The notes under the pieces are model-generated. The model had not been told where the DNA came from, did no database searches, and saw only the letters and a program-made list of their open reading frames with translations. From an uncultured Caldilineales bacterium (GTDB taxonomy: Bacteria; Chloroflexota; Anaerolineae; JAAEKA01), in contig CALESQ010000116.1 of the NCBI GenBank assembly GCA_937907455.1, forward strand, positions 1-19,257: a stretch of DNA of 19,257 nucleotides, in the 5' to 3' direction. This document shows, in pieces, positions 1-7,895 of the stretch. The position numbers and the translations under genes were made by a program. Position 1 is the first letter of the stretch, and the number at the start of each line of letters is the position of its first letter.

Positions 1-333
1 GATCTGCCGAAGCTGGATGCTGATCTCGATCTGCCCAGCGCAGACTTTGATCTGCCGAAGCTGGATGCTGATCTCGATCTGCCCAGCGCAGACTTTGATC
101 TGCCGAAGCTGGATGCTGATCTCGATCTGCCCAGCGCAGACTTTGATCTGCCGAAGCTGGATGCTGATCTCGATCTGCCCAGCGCAGACTTCGATCTGCC
201 GAAGCTGGATGCTGATCTCGATCTGCCCAGCGCAGACCTCGATCTGCCGAAGCTGGACGCCGATCTCGATCTGCCCAGCGCAGACTTCGATCTGCCGAAG
301 CTGGATGCTGACCTCGATCTGCCCAGCGTAGAT
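1..333 (+). repeat. 48-bp in-frame tandem repeat, about seven copies
   Basis: Copies begin at 1, 49, 97, 145, 193, 241 and 289, and the array continues off the left edge. Copies 1-3 are identical in sequence. Copies 4-7 gain single changes toward the right, for example ttt to ttc or ctc at the last codon, and gta/gat/gtg at the end of copy 7. Because 48 is divisible by three, a second frame also stays open across the array, but it has no independent support. Confidence 0.97.
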
Positions 334-1260
334 GTGGCTGCTTCCGCAGATGACCTTACCGTGATCTCAGGTATCGGCCCCAAGATTGCTTCAATTTTAC
401 ATAACAATGGTATTCGCTCTTTTGCCCAACTCGCCGCCAGCGATACCGCTACGCTCCGCCAAATTCTCGACGCCGCTGGCTCACGCTACAAGCTGGCTGA
501 TCCCACCACCTGGCCTGAGCAAGCGCGTTTTGCCGGAAATGTGGGTGAGTTCGATGCCGCTGTTGCACCGGCTGACGAGGTGATCGTTGAGTATTTTGAA
601 ATAGAAGCTGCCGCTCCGACAGAAGAAAAAGTAGTGGTTTGGGAAATTGTCGAAGACACTACACCAGATGATTTGGTGGCTATTGTGGGCATTGGCCCCA
701 AGATTGCCGGTATCCTCAATCGTAATGGTATTTACTCCTTTGCCCAGCTTGCCAACAGCCGTGTGGGTGATCTGCAGCAGATGTTGGATGCCGCCGGCCC
801 GCGCTACTCGCTAGCCGATCCGGCAAGCTGGCCGCAGCAGGCTTATGATCTGCTCACCAGCCGCCACATGGCCGCAGCGACTGCCCGCGCCGACTTCAAC
901 GATGCCACCGGTTACGCTGAAGCGGATTCCGTCAAAATGGTTGAAGTGATCGAAGTGGTGGCTGAAGAAGAGTCGGTGATTGAGGCTGTCTTTGAAGAGG
1001 ATTTTGGCGAAGACGATCTGACTGTGATTTCAGGCATCGGGCCTAAGGTGGCCGATGTGTTAAAGCTGAATGGTCTGGTGAACTATCGCCAGCTAATGCG
1101 CACCGACGTGGACACATTGCGCAGCGTGTTGCAGCAGGCCGGGCCACGCTTCACTTTGATTGATCCCGCCTCCTGGCCGGTGCAGGCCGAATTGGCCGCT
1201 CGCAACGATTGGGAAGGACTGAATGCCTTGCATGCTCAGATGGGTATTCAGTGGCTCTAG
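1..1260 (+). CDS. Acidic-repeat protein with three helix-hairpin-helix domains (5' end missing)
   Basis: The reading frame is open from the first base, so the gene begins outside the window; 419 residues are visible. The valine codon GTG at 334 could be mistaken for a start, but the frame runs straight through it from the repeats. Residues 1-111 are seven copies of a 16-residue unit, DLPKLDADLDLPSADF. Three similar ~60-residue domains follow at about 117-175, 223-282 and 338-398. Each opens with a helix-hairpin-helix signature of the type DLTVISGIGPKIA and closes with a conserved (A/I)DPxxWPxQA stretch. Acidic linkers join them. This resembles the COG3743 group ('flap endonuclease-1-like 5' DNA nuclease' HhH proteins), where the domain suggests DNA or protein binding rather than proven catalysis; no nuclease active site is visible. 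The LysM gene follows after 35 bp and is probably cotranscribed. The function is not known. Confidence 0.85.
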   Translation, partial: DLPKLDADLDLPSADFDLPKLDADLDLPSADFDLPKLDADLDLPSADFDLPKLDADLDLPSADFDLPKLDADLDLPSADLDLPKLDADLDLPSADFDLPKLDADLDLPSVDVAASADDLTVISGIGPKIASILHNNGIRSFAQLAASDTATLRQILDAAGSRYKLADPTTWPEQARFAGNVGEFDAAVAPADEVIVEYFEIEAAAPTEEKVVVWEIVEDTTPDDLVAIVGIGPKIAGILNRNGIYSFAQLANSRVGDLQQMLDAAGPRYSLADPASWPQQAYDLLTSRHMAAATARADFNDATGYAEADSVKMVEVIEVVAEEESVIEAVFEEDFGEDDLTVISGIGPKVADVLKLNGLVNYRQLMRTDVDTLRSVLQQAGPRFTLIDPASWPVQAELAARNDWEGLNALHAQMGIQWL

Positions 1261-1295
1261 CCCCTATCTGTTGCGAGGCTTGAAAGGGAGACATT

Positions 1296-2834
1296 ATGAA
1301 TCAAATGGATCAACCCAGCACTCGAAACTTCGATTTGTTTAAAGTTCTGGTTGCTGTTCTGCTTGTGGCAATCATTGCTTTTCTGCTGATGCAGAGCAAG
1401 GACGCTGACGAAGCGATTGTCGCTAATCCCACCAGTGTCCCCACCGCCGTTCCCACGGTCGCTGTAGAGCCTACCGAGGCCCCTACAGCGGCGGTGATGA
1501 CGGCAGTGGCAGAGCTGATGCAGCCTGAGGTCGCCAGCGACGGCGCACTGAAACTGTCGGGCAAAGGCCAGCCGGGTGCTGCTTTGGACATTCTTGCCAG
1601 CGGCACATCCATTGGCACTACCAAAGTAGCCAGTAATGGCAGTTGGACCCATACGGCACAGCTTGAGCCGGGTGATTATGATCTGACTGTCAATACCCTG
1701 GATGCCGCCGGTAAGATCATCAATCAATCTAAACCGCTGGCCTTTACCATGCCCGCGCTCACGCCGCCGAGTGTGGCTGCCATGCCGCAGTTTAGTCAGC
1801 CACAGATCGGCGAAGACGGCTTGCTGGCGCTTTCCGGCACGGGCGAGCCAAAATCTACGTTGGATATTCTTGCCAGCGGTCAAAGCCTGGGCAGTGCCGC
1901 TGTGGGTGATGATGGCGCTTGGAACTTCAGTACTCAGCTTGAACCAGGTGATTATGACCTGGTGGTGCGCACGCTTAACGCCGATGGCACCATAGCCAAC
2001 GAGACCTTGCCGGTTGCGATTTCTGTACCGGCCTCTACGCAGACGGTGGCTGTGCCTGAGCTTGACCGCACCGAGGTCAGCAATGAGGGAGTGGTCTCGC
2101 TGGGTGGCCGCGCCCAGCCGGGTGCTCGTCTGTCGGTGATGGTCAACGACAGTCGCCTCGGTCGTACTACGGCTGATGACAGTGGTGCGTGGAGCTTTGA
2201 AGGCCAACTCGGCCCCGGTGACTACAATCTGGTAGTGCAGACGGTGGATGCTGAGGGTGCAGTGCTGAATAAAACCGAGCCAGTGACGCTCAGCGTACCC
2301 TCGGCGACCCAGCCAACCGCTGTGCCTGTGGCTGCAGTGCAGATGCAGGTACCGCAGATCACTGACAGCGGTAATCTCACTTTGACCGGCACTGCCCCCG
2401 CTGATGCAACGGTAGATGTGCTGGCCAACGGTTCCAGCCTCGGCGCGGTTAGTGCCGCGGGTGATGGCACATGGACGTTCAGCAGCACTCTGTCACCCGG
2501 CGAATATACCCTGGTGGCGCGTGCCCTGGATGCCACAGGCGCTGTGATCAGCGAAAGCGTAGCGGCCAGCGTTACTGTGCCTGACCTTGGCGCGGCCACA
2601 CCGCCACCACCGACTCAGGCAGCACCACCCGGCCAGGAACACATCGTGGTCAAGGGCGATACGCTCAGCAAGCTGGCGTTGCTCTATTATGGCGATGTGA
2701 AGGCGTATACCCGTATCATCCAGGCCACCAACCTTAAGGCAGCGGAAGATCCCAGCTACAGGCACATTGACGATCCTAATGCCGTGGAAGTTGGCGATAA
2801 GCTGTGGATCCCCGACGTTTCGTGGGTTCCCTGA
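1296..2834 (+). CDS. Membrane-anchored protein with four Ig-like modules and C-terminal LysM
   Basis: 512 residues. The start ATG is preceded by AGGGAG five bases upstream. A short charged N-terminus leads into one hydrophobic segment at residues 14-32, which reads as a signal anchor, so the rest should lie outside the cytoplasm. A Thr/Pro/Val/Ala linker (about 44-70) is followed by four related ~80-residue modules (about 75-153, 164-245, 252-335, 348-429). Each contains a 'G-D-G-x-W-x-F/H' core and an 'L-x-P-G-(D/E)-Y-x-L' strand, typical of bacterial Ig-like folds. A Pro-rich spacer (435-446) leads to a LysM domain at about 447-507, starting HIVVKGDTLSKLA and ending GDKLWIPD. LysM domains usually bind peptidoglycan or other N-acetylglucosamine polymers. 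The upstream HhH gene lies 35 bp away, so an operon is likely. The exact role is unknown; a cell-envelope function is inferred from the architecture only. Confidence 0.85.
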   Translation: MNQMDQPSTRNFDLFKVLVAVLLVAIIAFLLMQSKDADEAIVANPTSVPTAVPTVAVEPTEAPTAAVMTAVAELMQPEVASDGALKLSGKGQPGAALDILASGTSIGTTKVASNGSWTHTAQLEPGDYDLTVNTLDAAGKIINQSKPLAFTMPALTPPSVAAMPQFSQPQIGEDGLLALSGTGEPKSTLDILASGQSLGSAAVGDDGAWNFSTQLEPGDYDLVVRTLNADGTIANETLPVAISVPASTQTVAVPELDRTEVSNEGVVSLGGRAQPGARLSVMVNDSRLGRTTADDSGAWSFEGQLGPGDYNLVVQTVDAEGAVLNKTEPVTLSVPSATQPTAVPVAAVQMQVPQITDSGNLTLTGTAPADATVDVLANGSSLGAVSAAGDGTWTFSSTLSPGEYTLVARALDATGAVISESVAASVTVPDLGAATPPPPTQAAPPGQEHIVVKGDTLSKLALLYYGDVKAYTRIIQATNLKAAEDPSYRHIDDPNAVEVGDKLWIPDVSWVP

Positions 2835-2849
2835 TCCGTCGTGCTGTGA

Positions 2850-2878
2850 TTGACAATCGTCTAAACCTGTGTTAGAGT
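2850..2878 (+). promoter_or_regulatory. Sigma-70 promoter for the ileS T-box transcript
   Basis: A perfect -35 TTGACA lies at 2850-2855. After a 17-bp spacer comes TAGAGT at 2873-2878, a 4/6 match to the -10 consensus. Transcription would start near 2885, just ahead of the T-box leader and 16 bp after the LysM stop codon. Confidence 0.7.
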
Positions 2879-3008
2879 TAGCCTCAATTGCATAGCAAGC
2901 GACTGTGATGGAGACGAGTAGGCGGTGCATTCCCCGTACAGCGAGCCTGAGACGGTGTAAGTCAGGCCGGTGAACCCGCTGAAAATCCCTCCGGAGTCGT
3001 GTTCTGAA

Positions 3009-3035
3009 CAGGTAGGTAGTAGGTAGTAAACAGTT
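3009..3035 (+). repeat. Short 7-bp-period repeat inside the T-box leader
   Basis: GGTAGTA occurs at 3015-3021 and again at 3022-3028. It is flanked by CAGGTA before and AACAGTT after, in register with a 7-bp period. It lies between Stem I and the T-box core and resembles the CAGTA-type heptamers after ileS and rluD. Confidence 0.55.
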
Positions 3036-3174
3036 GCTGAGTTTGCCACAGCGGCACGACCCAATAACTGAATACCTCTCCCAGTAAGAGCACCGCCCCC
3101 GGCCCGTTAACGCCGGTGAGTGGATGAGCGCGCGGCGCGCGTTCGTCAACCAGGGTGGCACCGCGGTAGCCTGC

Positions 3175-3208
3175 AAAGCTCTCGTCCCTTGTGGATGAGA
3201 GCTTTTTT
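3175..3208 (+). terminator. T-box intrinsic terminator
   Basis: AAAGCTCTCGTCC at 3175-3187 pairs with GGATGAGAGCTTT at 3193-3205, with one G-U pair and a five-base loop. The run of Ts continues to 3208. The 5' arm shares CGTCC with the antiterminator, as expected for a T-box switch. Confidence 0.93.
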
Positions 3209-3280
3209 CATCTCACGCCTGCCCTCCAACGCCTCTCAATCACCACTCACCGATAATCAATTATAGCTCACCGAGGTCTC

Positions 3281-6200
3281 ATGTTCCAGCCAGTTTCATC
3301 CAAACCTGAATTTATCGCTCAAGAACACACAGTGCTTGACTTCTGGCACAAAAGCGATGCCTTCGGCAAGCTGCGCGCCCAAAATGCCGGCAACAAGCCG
3401 TGGTCGTTTGTAGATGGCCCCATCACCGCCAACGGCCCGATGGGCGTACATCATGCCTGGGGGCGCACCTATAAGGATGTGTATCAGCGTTTCCACGCTA
3501 TGCAGGGCTATGATGAGCGCTTCCAGAACGGCTTCGATTGTCAGGGCCTGTGGGTAGAGGTAAACGTCGAACGCGATCTGGGCTTTAAAAGCAAGCGCGA
3601 TATCGAGGAATTTGGTCTGGCTGCGTTCGTCAACCTGTGCAAGCAACGTGTGCTTAATTTCGCCGCCATCCAAACTGAGCAATCTATCCGCCTGGGCTAC
3701 TGGATGGACTGGAACGATCCCACCCAGCTCCGCCGTCTGCGTGATCAACTGGCCGAAGATCCCCATCAGACGATCACCGTGGATGGTCCGCAAGGCCCTG
3801 TTACCGGCACGGTGGAACAAGTTGTCGGCCAGTTAGGCCTGCCTCAGCTTGGCGGTTCCTATTTTACCTTTTCCGACGAGAACAACTACCTGATCTGGGC
3901 CATGCTGAAGAAGTGTTGGGAGCGCGGCTGGCTGTACAAGGGGCGTGATGTGATGCCCTGGTGTTGGCGCTGCGGCACCGGCATCAGCCAGCATGAGATC
4001 GTCACCGATGGTTATGCCGAGTTGACACACACCTCGGTCACTGTGCGCTTCCCGCTGCTCGATGCTGACGGTGCACCGCGACTGGATGTCGAAACCGGTC
4101 TGCCTGTCTCGCTGCTGGTTTGGACTACCACTCCCTGGACACTCACCAGTAACGTGGCTGCGGCCGTCGGGCCAGAGCTGGACTACGTCAAGGTGCGCCA
4201 GGACGATCAAGTATACTATCTGGCAAAGGGCGTGTTGAAGCGCGCACTTACCGGTAAATACACGCTGCTGGGCCAGCTCAAGGGCACAGAGATGCTGGGC
4301 TGGCGCTACACCGGCCCCTTCGACGAGCTGAGCGCAGTGGGCGCGGCCTTTGCCGCGCAGGATTACACCCATCGCGTGATTGCCTGGCGCGAGGTAGGCG
4401 AAGACGAGGGCACAGGCATTGTGCACATTGCCCCCGGCTGCGGTGCCGAGGACTTCCAGCTCAGCAAGGAATATGCTTTACCCGTGATCGGCCCGTTGGA
4501 TGAAAACGGCGTCTATCTGCCCGGCTTTGACTGGTTGAGTGGTCAGCCAGTGCAGGGCATTGCACCGCAGATCTTCCAGAGCCTGGAGAGCAAGGGCGTA
4601 CTGTACCGGTTAGAGGACTACACTCATCGTTACCCCACCTGCTGGCGTTGCCGTGAGGAGTTGATCTTCCGCTTGGTGGATGAGTGGTTTATCAGCATGG
4701 GCGAAAGCTACGACACCCCGCGCGACCAACTCACCGCCGAGCAGGTAGACCGCAGTCTGCGCTATCAGATCATGGAAGTGGTGGACCAAATCCGCTGGAT
4801 TCCTTCCTTCGGCTACGAACGCGAGCTGGACTGGTTGCGCAACATGCACGATTGGATGATCAGCAAAAAGCGCTATTGGGGCCTGGCACTGCCCATCTGG
4901 GTATGCGATGATTCTGCTTGCGGCCATTTTCATGTTGTAGGATCAGAGCACGAGCTGCACGAGCGGGCTATTGCTGGCTGGGAGCAGTTTGAGGGCCACA
5001 CGCCACACCGTCCCTACATTGACGCCGTGAAGATCGCTTGCCCGCAGTGCGGCAGCACAGCCACGCGCATTACCGATGTGGGCAATCCCTGGTTGGATGC
5101 CGGCATCGTGCCCTTCAGCACATTGGGCTACCGGCAAGATCCCACCCATTGGCGCAAATGGTTCCCCGCCGACTGGATTTCCGAGAGCTTCCCCGGCCAA
5201 TTCCGCAACTGGTTCTACAGCTTGCTGGCTATGAGCACGGTGCTGGAGCGCAAGCCGCCTTTCCTCAACAACTTTGGCTATGCTCTGCTGCTGGGCGAGG
5301 ATGGCCGCGAGATGCACAAAAGCTGGGGCAACGCCGTGGACTTCCATGAGGGCGCCGAACGCATCGGCGTGGACGTGATGCGCTGGATGTTCCTGGATCA
5401 CAAGCCGGAAACCAACCTGCTCTTTGGCTATCACCGCGCCGACGAAACCCGTCGCCGTTTCCACATCCCCTTGTGGAATGTCTACAGCTTCTTTGTGACG
5501 TATGCGAATCTGGCAACTGAGTGGCAAAAAAGCAAACAAAACGATCAGAAAACCGATACACAAGCGCAAAATGCCTTGTCTGCCGCACCAGATTTGCTGG
5601 ATCGCTGGATTGTGGCCCGCTTGCAGCAGCTCATCAACGCGGTCACTGACCGCCTGGAAAACTACGATGCCGAGGCAGCGACAGTGGCTTGTGAGGCGTT
5701 TCTGGATGACCTGAGCAACTGGTACGTGCGGCGCAATCGCCGTCGTTTCTGGGCCGGTGACCCGGCGGCGCTGAATACGCTCTTTGATATACTGCTTACC
5801 TTTGCGCGCGTCCTGGCACCCATGATCCCCTTCGTTACCGAGACGATCTATCAAAATCTGGTGCGCAGCGTAGACCCGACCGCACCGGAAAGCATCCATC
5901 ACACGGGCTGGCCTGTGGCCGATCCCTCGCTGGTGGATGAGCGCTTGCTGAGCGATATGGAGTTGGCGCGCACTGTGGTCAGTCTGGGCCATGCCGACCG
6001 GGTAGCCGCCGAAATCAAGGTGCGCCAGCCGTTGGCCGGTGTCAAAGTAGTGGCCGCGGGCAAGGCCGATCTGCGCAGCGCGCTGGCACGTTTTGCCGAT
6101 GTTATCGCCGATGAACTGAACGTCAAGCAGGTGGACGTGGTGGAAGGCGAGGCCGAGCTGGTGCAGTATCGCATTCTACCGGTGAACAAGACGCTGGGGC

Positions 6201-6703
6201 CACGCTTTGGCAAGGATTTCCCAGCGGTGCGTCAGGCATTGGCCGAGGCCGATCCCTATGCCGTGGCCGCGGCTGTCAGTGACGGACAGCCGGTGTCCAT
6301 CATGCTGAACGACGCCGCGGTACAGCTCAACCCGCAGGATGTATTGGTGCAAGCTGAGCCACGACCGGGCCTGCAAGTTACCAGTGATTCACAATATGGC
6401 ATTGTAGTGGCGCTGGATACGGTGATCACTCCCGCGCTGCGGGCCGAGGGGCTGGCGCGCGAGGTGGTGCGCCAGATCCAGCAGATGCGCAAGGACGCCG
6501 GTTTCGAGGTAAGCGACCGCATTCACACGGTGTATCAGACCGACAATGTTGAGTTGCGGGAGGCCATTGTTCAGCACCAGGCTGTTATCAGTCAGGAGAC
6601 GCTCAGCCTTAGCCTGGAGCCGGGCGAGCCAACCGCGGGCAGTTTTGTGCAGAGCGTAGAGCTGGAAGGCGCGGCCATCACGCTGGCGGTGAACAGTAAA
6701 TAA
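3281..6703 (+). CDS. ileS: Isoleucyl-tRNA synthetase
   Basis: 1140 residues; attaches isoleucine to tRNA-Ile in the cytoplasm. GAGG lies four bases before the ATG. The HIGH-type motif is GPMGVHHAWG at about 52-61, the form found in the eukaryote-like 'type 2' bacterial enzymes. The KMSKS-type motif is EMHKSWGN at 677-684. Between them is the CP1 editing region with TTTPWTLTSN. Cysteine pairs C228/C231, C454/C457, C542/C547 and C587/C590 fit structural zinc sites. The C-terminus carries the anticodon-binding domain, including the LDDLSNWYVRRNRRRFW block. About 40 residues (around 148-188, rich in DGPQGPVTGTVEQVVG) sit between the 'WMDWNDP' and 'SYFTFSDENNY' blocks that are adjacent in many relatives. 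That explains part of the length, and it may be a lineage feature. Type 2 enzymes are often linked with mupirocin insensitivity, which is not shown here. Regulation is by the upstream T-box. Confidence 0.97.
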   Translation: MFQPVSSKPEFIAQEHTVLDFWHKSDAFGKLRAQNAGNKPWSFVDGPITANGPMGVHHAWGRTYKDVYQRFHAMQGYDERFQNGFDCQGLWVEVNVERDLGFKSKRDIEEFGLAAFVNLCKQRVLNFAAIQTEQSIRLGYWMDWNDPTQLRRLRDQLAEDPHQTITVDGPQGPVTGTVEQVVGQLGLPQLGGSYFTFSDENNYLIWAMLKKCWERGWLYKGRDVMPWCWRCGTGISQHEIVTDGYAELTHTSVTVRFPLLDADGAPRLDVETGLPVSLLVWTTTPWTLTSNVAAAVGPELDYVKVRQDDQVYYLAKGVLKRALTGKYTLLGQLKGTEMLGWRYTGPFDELSAVGAAFAAQDYTHRVIAWREVGEDEGTGIVHIAPGCGAEDFQLSKEYALPVIGPLDENGVYLPGFDWLSGQPVQGIAPQIFQSLESKGVLYRLEDYTHRYPTCWRCREELIFRLVDEWFISMGESYDTPRDQLTAEQVDRSLRYQIMEVVDQIRWIPSFGYERELDWLRNMHDWMISKKRYWGLALPIWVCDDSACGHFHVVGSEHELHERAIAGWEQFEGHTPHRPYIDAVKIACPQCGSTATRITDVGNPWLDAGIVPFSTLGYRQDPTHWRKWFPADWISESFPGQFRNWFYSLLAMSTVLERKPPFLNNFGYALLLGEDGREMHKSWGNAVDFHEGAERIGVDVMRWMFLDHKPETNLLFGYHRADETRRRFHIPLWNVYSFFVTYANLATEWQKSKQNDQKTDTQAQNALSAAPDLLDRWIVARLQQLINAVTDRLENYDAEAATVACEAFLDDLSNWYVRRNRRRFWAGDPAALNTLFDILLTFARVLAPMIPFVTETIYQNLVRSVDPTAPESIHHTGWPVADPSLVDERLLSDMELARTVVSLGHADRVAAEIKVRQPLAGVKVVAAGKADLRSALARFADVIADELNVKQVDVVEGEAELVQYRILPVNKTLGPRFGKDFPAVRQALAEADPYAVAAAVSDGQPVSIMLNDAAVQLNPQDVLVQAEPRPGLQVTSDSQYGIVVALDTVITPALRAEGLAREVVRQIQQMRKDAGFEVSDRIHTVYQTDNVELREAIVQHQAVISQETLSLSLEPGEPTAGSFVQSVELEGAAITLAVNSK

Positions 6704-6738
6704 GAAGTAACCAGTATCCAGTATGCAGTAACCAGTAA
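6704..6738 (+). repeat. Heptamer repeat (CCAGTAN type) after ileS
   Basis: Five consecutive 7-bp units follow the ileS stop directly: gaagtaa, ccagtat, ccagtat, gcagtaa, ccagtaa. Degenerate copies continue to about 6765 (for example atcagtaaac). No gene is seen between 6704 and the promoter at 6819. Confidence 0.85.
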
Positions 6739-6818
6739 GAAGCGAATAGGAATCAGTAAACAACAGGCAGACCGCACCCCAGTCACCCTGCCACCATGTC
6801 ATCCGCTCATCCTGCCAC

Positions 6819-6846
6819 TTGCTTACTTCCCCGTTTGTGCTACAAT
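6819..6846 (+). promoter_or_regulatory. Extended -10 promoter for the zinc-finger/lspA operon
   Basis: TTGCTT at 6819-6824 and TACAAT at 6841-6846 are separated by 16 bp. A TG one base before the hexamer (TGcTACAAT) gives an extended -10. The transcript should start near 6853. Confidence 0.65.
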
Positions 6847-6874
6847 GCATCTAGTATTGAGCGAGGTAATGCTG

Positions 6875-7243
6875 ATGACAAAAGATGATAAACGATTGGA
6901 AAGGTTGCTGCAGGCTGAGCGTGCCGAGCTGGTAGAGGCGATCAGCCACTACGAGGTGCTGGCGCGGCAAAAAAAGCCTGGCCTGGGCAACCACATGGCC
7001 GACGATGCCACCGAAACCTTCGATCAGGCGGCTAACCTGGCTTTACATCGCAACGAAACGCGGTTACTAGCCGAGGTGGATGCAGCTCTGGCACGTATGG
7101 AGCGTGGTGACTATGGCATCTGCCAGCGCTGTCACGAAGACATAGACTTTGCACGGCTGAAGGCCATCCCCCATGCAGTGTTGTGCATCGAATGCCAGCA
7201 GCACGTGGAAGACCTGCCCCGCGGAAATGGACCCAAACGGTGA
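6875..7243 (+). CDS. DksA/TraR-family C4 zinc-finger protein
   Basis: 122 residues from the chosen start. The frame is open from an ATG at 6845, but that codon overlaps the -10 box of a promoter whose transcript would begin near 6853. ATG 6875 has GAGG eight bases upstream. ATG 6869 is also possible but leaves only two bases to GAGG. The N-terminal half (about 5-75) is helical and charged, as in the DksA coiled coil. The C-terminal C4 finger uses C83, C86, C104 and C107 (CQRC and CIEC) with the family's GxYGxC lead-in. DksA/TraR proteins bind in the secondary channel of RNA polymerase and adjust transcription initiation. Whether this short member does so is inferred. The 7243 overlap with lspA implies translational coupling. 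Confidence 0.88.
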   Translation: MTKDDKRLERLLQAERAELVEAISHYEVLARQKKPGLGNHMADDATETFDQAANLALHRNETRLLAEVDAALARMERGDYGICQRCHEDIDFARLKAIPHAVLCIECQQHVEDLPRGNGPKR

Positions 7244-7746
7244 TGACAAAACGTTTCACGCCCTGGCCGTTGATCGGCAGTCTGGCGACGCTCATTGTGC
7301 TGCTGGATCAGATCAGCAAGCGCTGGATTGAACGCAACTTGCCGCTGTACGACTCCATCGTACCGGTGGAGAGTTTGCGTAACTTCTTTACCCTTACTCA
7401 CTTCACCAATACCGGCGCGTCCTTTGGCTTGCTGCGCGATCAAAACATCCTGTTTGTGCTGATCGGCGTAGTGGTGTTGCTTTCGGTTATCATCTACAGC
7501 CGCTACTTGCCGCACGAGATGCTGCGCGTGCAGGTAGCGTTGGGCTTGCAAATGGGTGGGGCCTTCGGCAACATGATTGATCGTGTGCGGCAAGGACATG
7601 TCACTGATTTTATCTATTTTCACTTCTGGCCGGCGTTCAACGTGGCCGATATGGCTATTGTTGGCGGTGTGATCTTGTTGGCGTTCGTGTTGCTAACCTA
7701 CAAAGAGCCAGCTGCATCGGCTTCCGCCACACCTCCATCGTCGTGA
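7243..7746 (+). CDS. lspA: Lipoprotein signal peptidase (signal peptidase II)
   Basis: 167 residues, the usual size. It is an inner-membrane aspartyl protease that removes signal peptides from prolipoproteins after lipidation. ATG at 7243 overlaps the preceding TGA as TGATG; a GTG sits immediately upstream at 7240. An upstream extension of the frame to 7183 would lie inside the zinc-finger gene and is not needed. Four membrane segments are visible (about 9-22, 66-85, 94-106, 136-152). Conserved signatures are LLDQISKRW, NTGASFGLL, GNMIDR with catalytic D113, and FNVADM with catalytic D136. Coupling to the upstream DksA-like gene places both on one transcript. Confidence 0.96.
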   Translation: MTKRFTPWPLIGSLATLIVLLDQISKRWIERNLPLYDSIVPVESLRNFFTLTHFTNTGASFGLLRDQNILFVLIGVVVLLSVIIYSRYLPHEMLRVQVALGLQMGGAFGNMIDRVRQGHVTDFIYFHFWPAFNVADMAIVGGVILLAFVLLTYKEPAASASATPPSS

Positions 7747-7853
7747 GTTCCGTCCGCCTATCAAAGATGCCTCACTGATGAATCGGCTGGTGACAGGTAT
7801 CGGCTGGACCCGTTTGGCACGACATGACCCGCTACGGCACAGAACTTCAGATG

Positions 7854-7879
7854 GCCAGGCCCAGCCTGGCTTTCTTTTT
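7854..7879 (+). terminator. Intrinsic terminator between lspA and the pseudouridine synthase gene
   Basis: GCCAGGC at 7854-7860 pairs perfectly with GCCTGGC at 7864-7870 around a CCA loop, followed by TTTCTTTTT at 7871-7879. The ribosome binding site of the next gene starts only seven bases later, so the hairpin may act as an attenuator or be read through. Confidence 0.85.
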
Positions 7880-7895
7880 GACACCAGGAGATCGT

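Larger units (their letters stand above)
2885..3208 (+). promoter_or_regulatory. T-box leader controlling ileS (isoleucine specifier)
   Basis: The canonical T-box AGGGTGGCACCGCGG is at 3152-3166, and the matching 3' arm CGTCCCTT at 3183-3190 would form the antiterminator. A terminator overlaps that arm, so this looks like the transcription-attenuating class. In the Stem I region, GGCGG (in gacgagtaggcgg, near 2921-2925) can pair with CCGC near 2976-2979. This places ATC at 2985-2987 on the 3' side of the loop, where the specifier codon is expected. An Ile codon agrees with the downstream gene. In this family, uncharged tRNA pairs with the specifier and the T-box and lets transcription continue. 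The leader is about 320 nt long and contains a heptamer-like repeat at 3009-3035. The Stem I pairing is a hand fold. Confidence 0.93.

Noticed and set aside
17..331. Open frame encoding MLISICPAQTLICRSW repeats
   Set aside because: It is the second frame of a 48-bp repeat array, open only because the period is divisible by three. The frame joined to the HhH domains is the real one.
1..333. CRISPR array
   Set aside because: The units are contiguous with no unique spacers and they encode a protein repeat.
334..336. GTG as start codon of the HhH protein
   Set aside because: The frame is open upstream to the window edge, the repeats are in frame with it, and no ribosome binding site precedes it.
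1257..2207. 316-codon minus-strand frame opposite the LysM gene
   Set aside because: It is antisense to a well-supported gene with recognisable domains, and its translation is His/Arg/Gly-rich without motifs.
4943..5992. 349-codon minus-strand frame inside ileS
   Set aside because: It is antisense to conserved synthetase motifs; a composition effect of GC-rich coding DNA.
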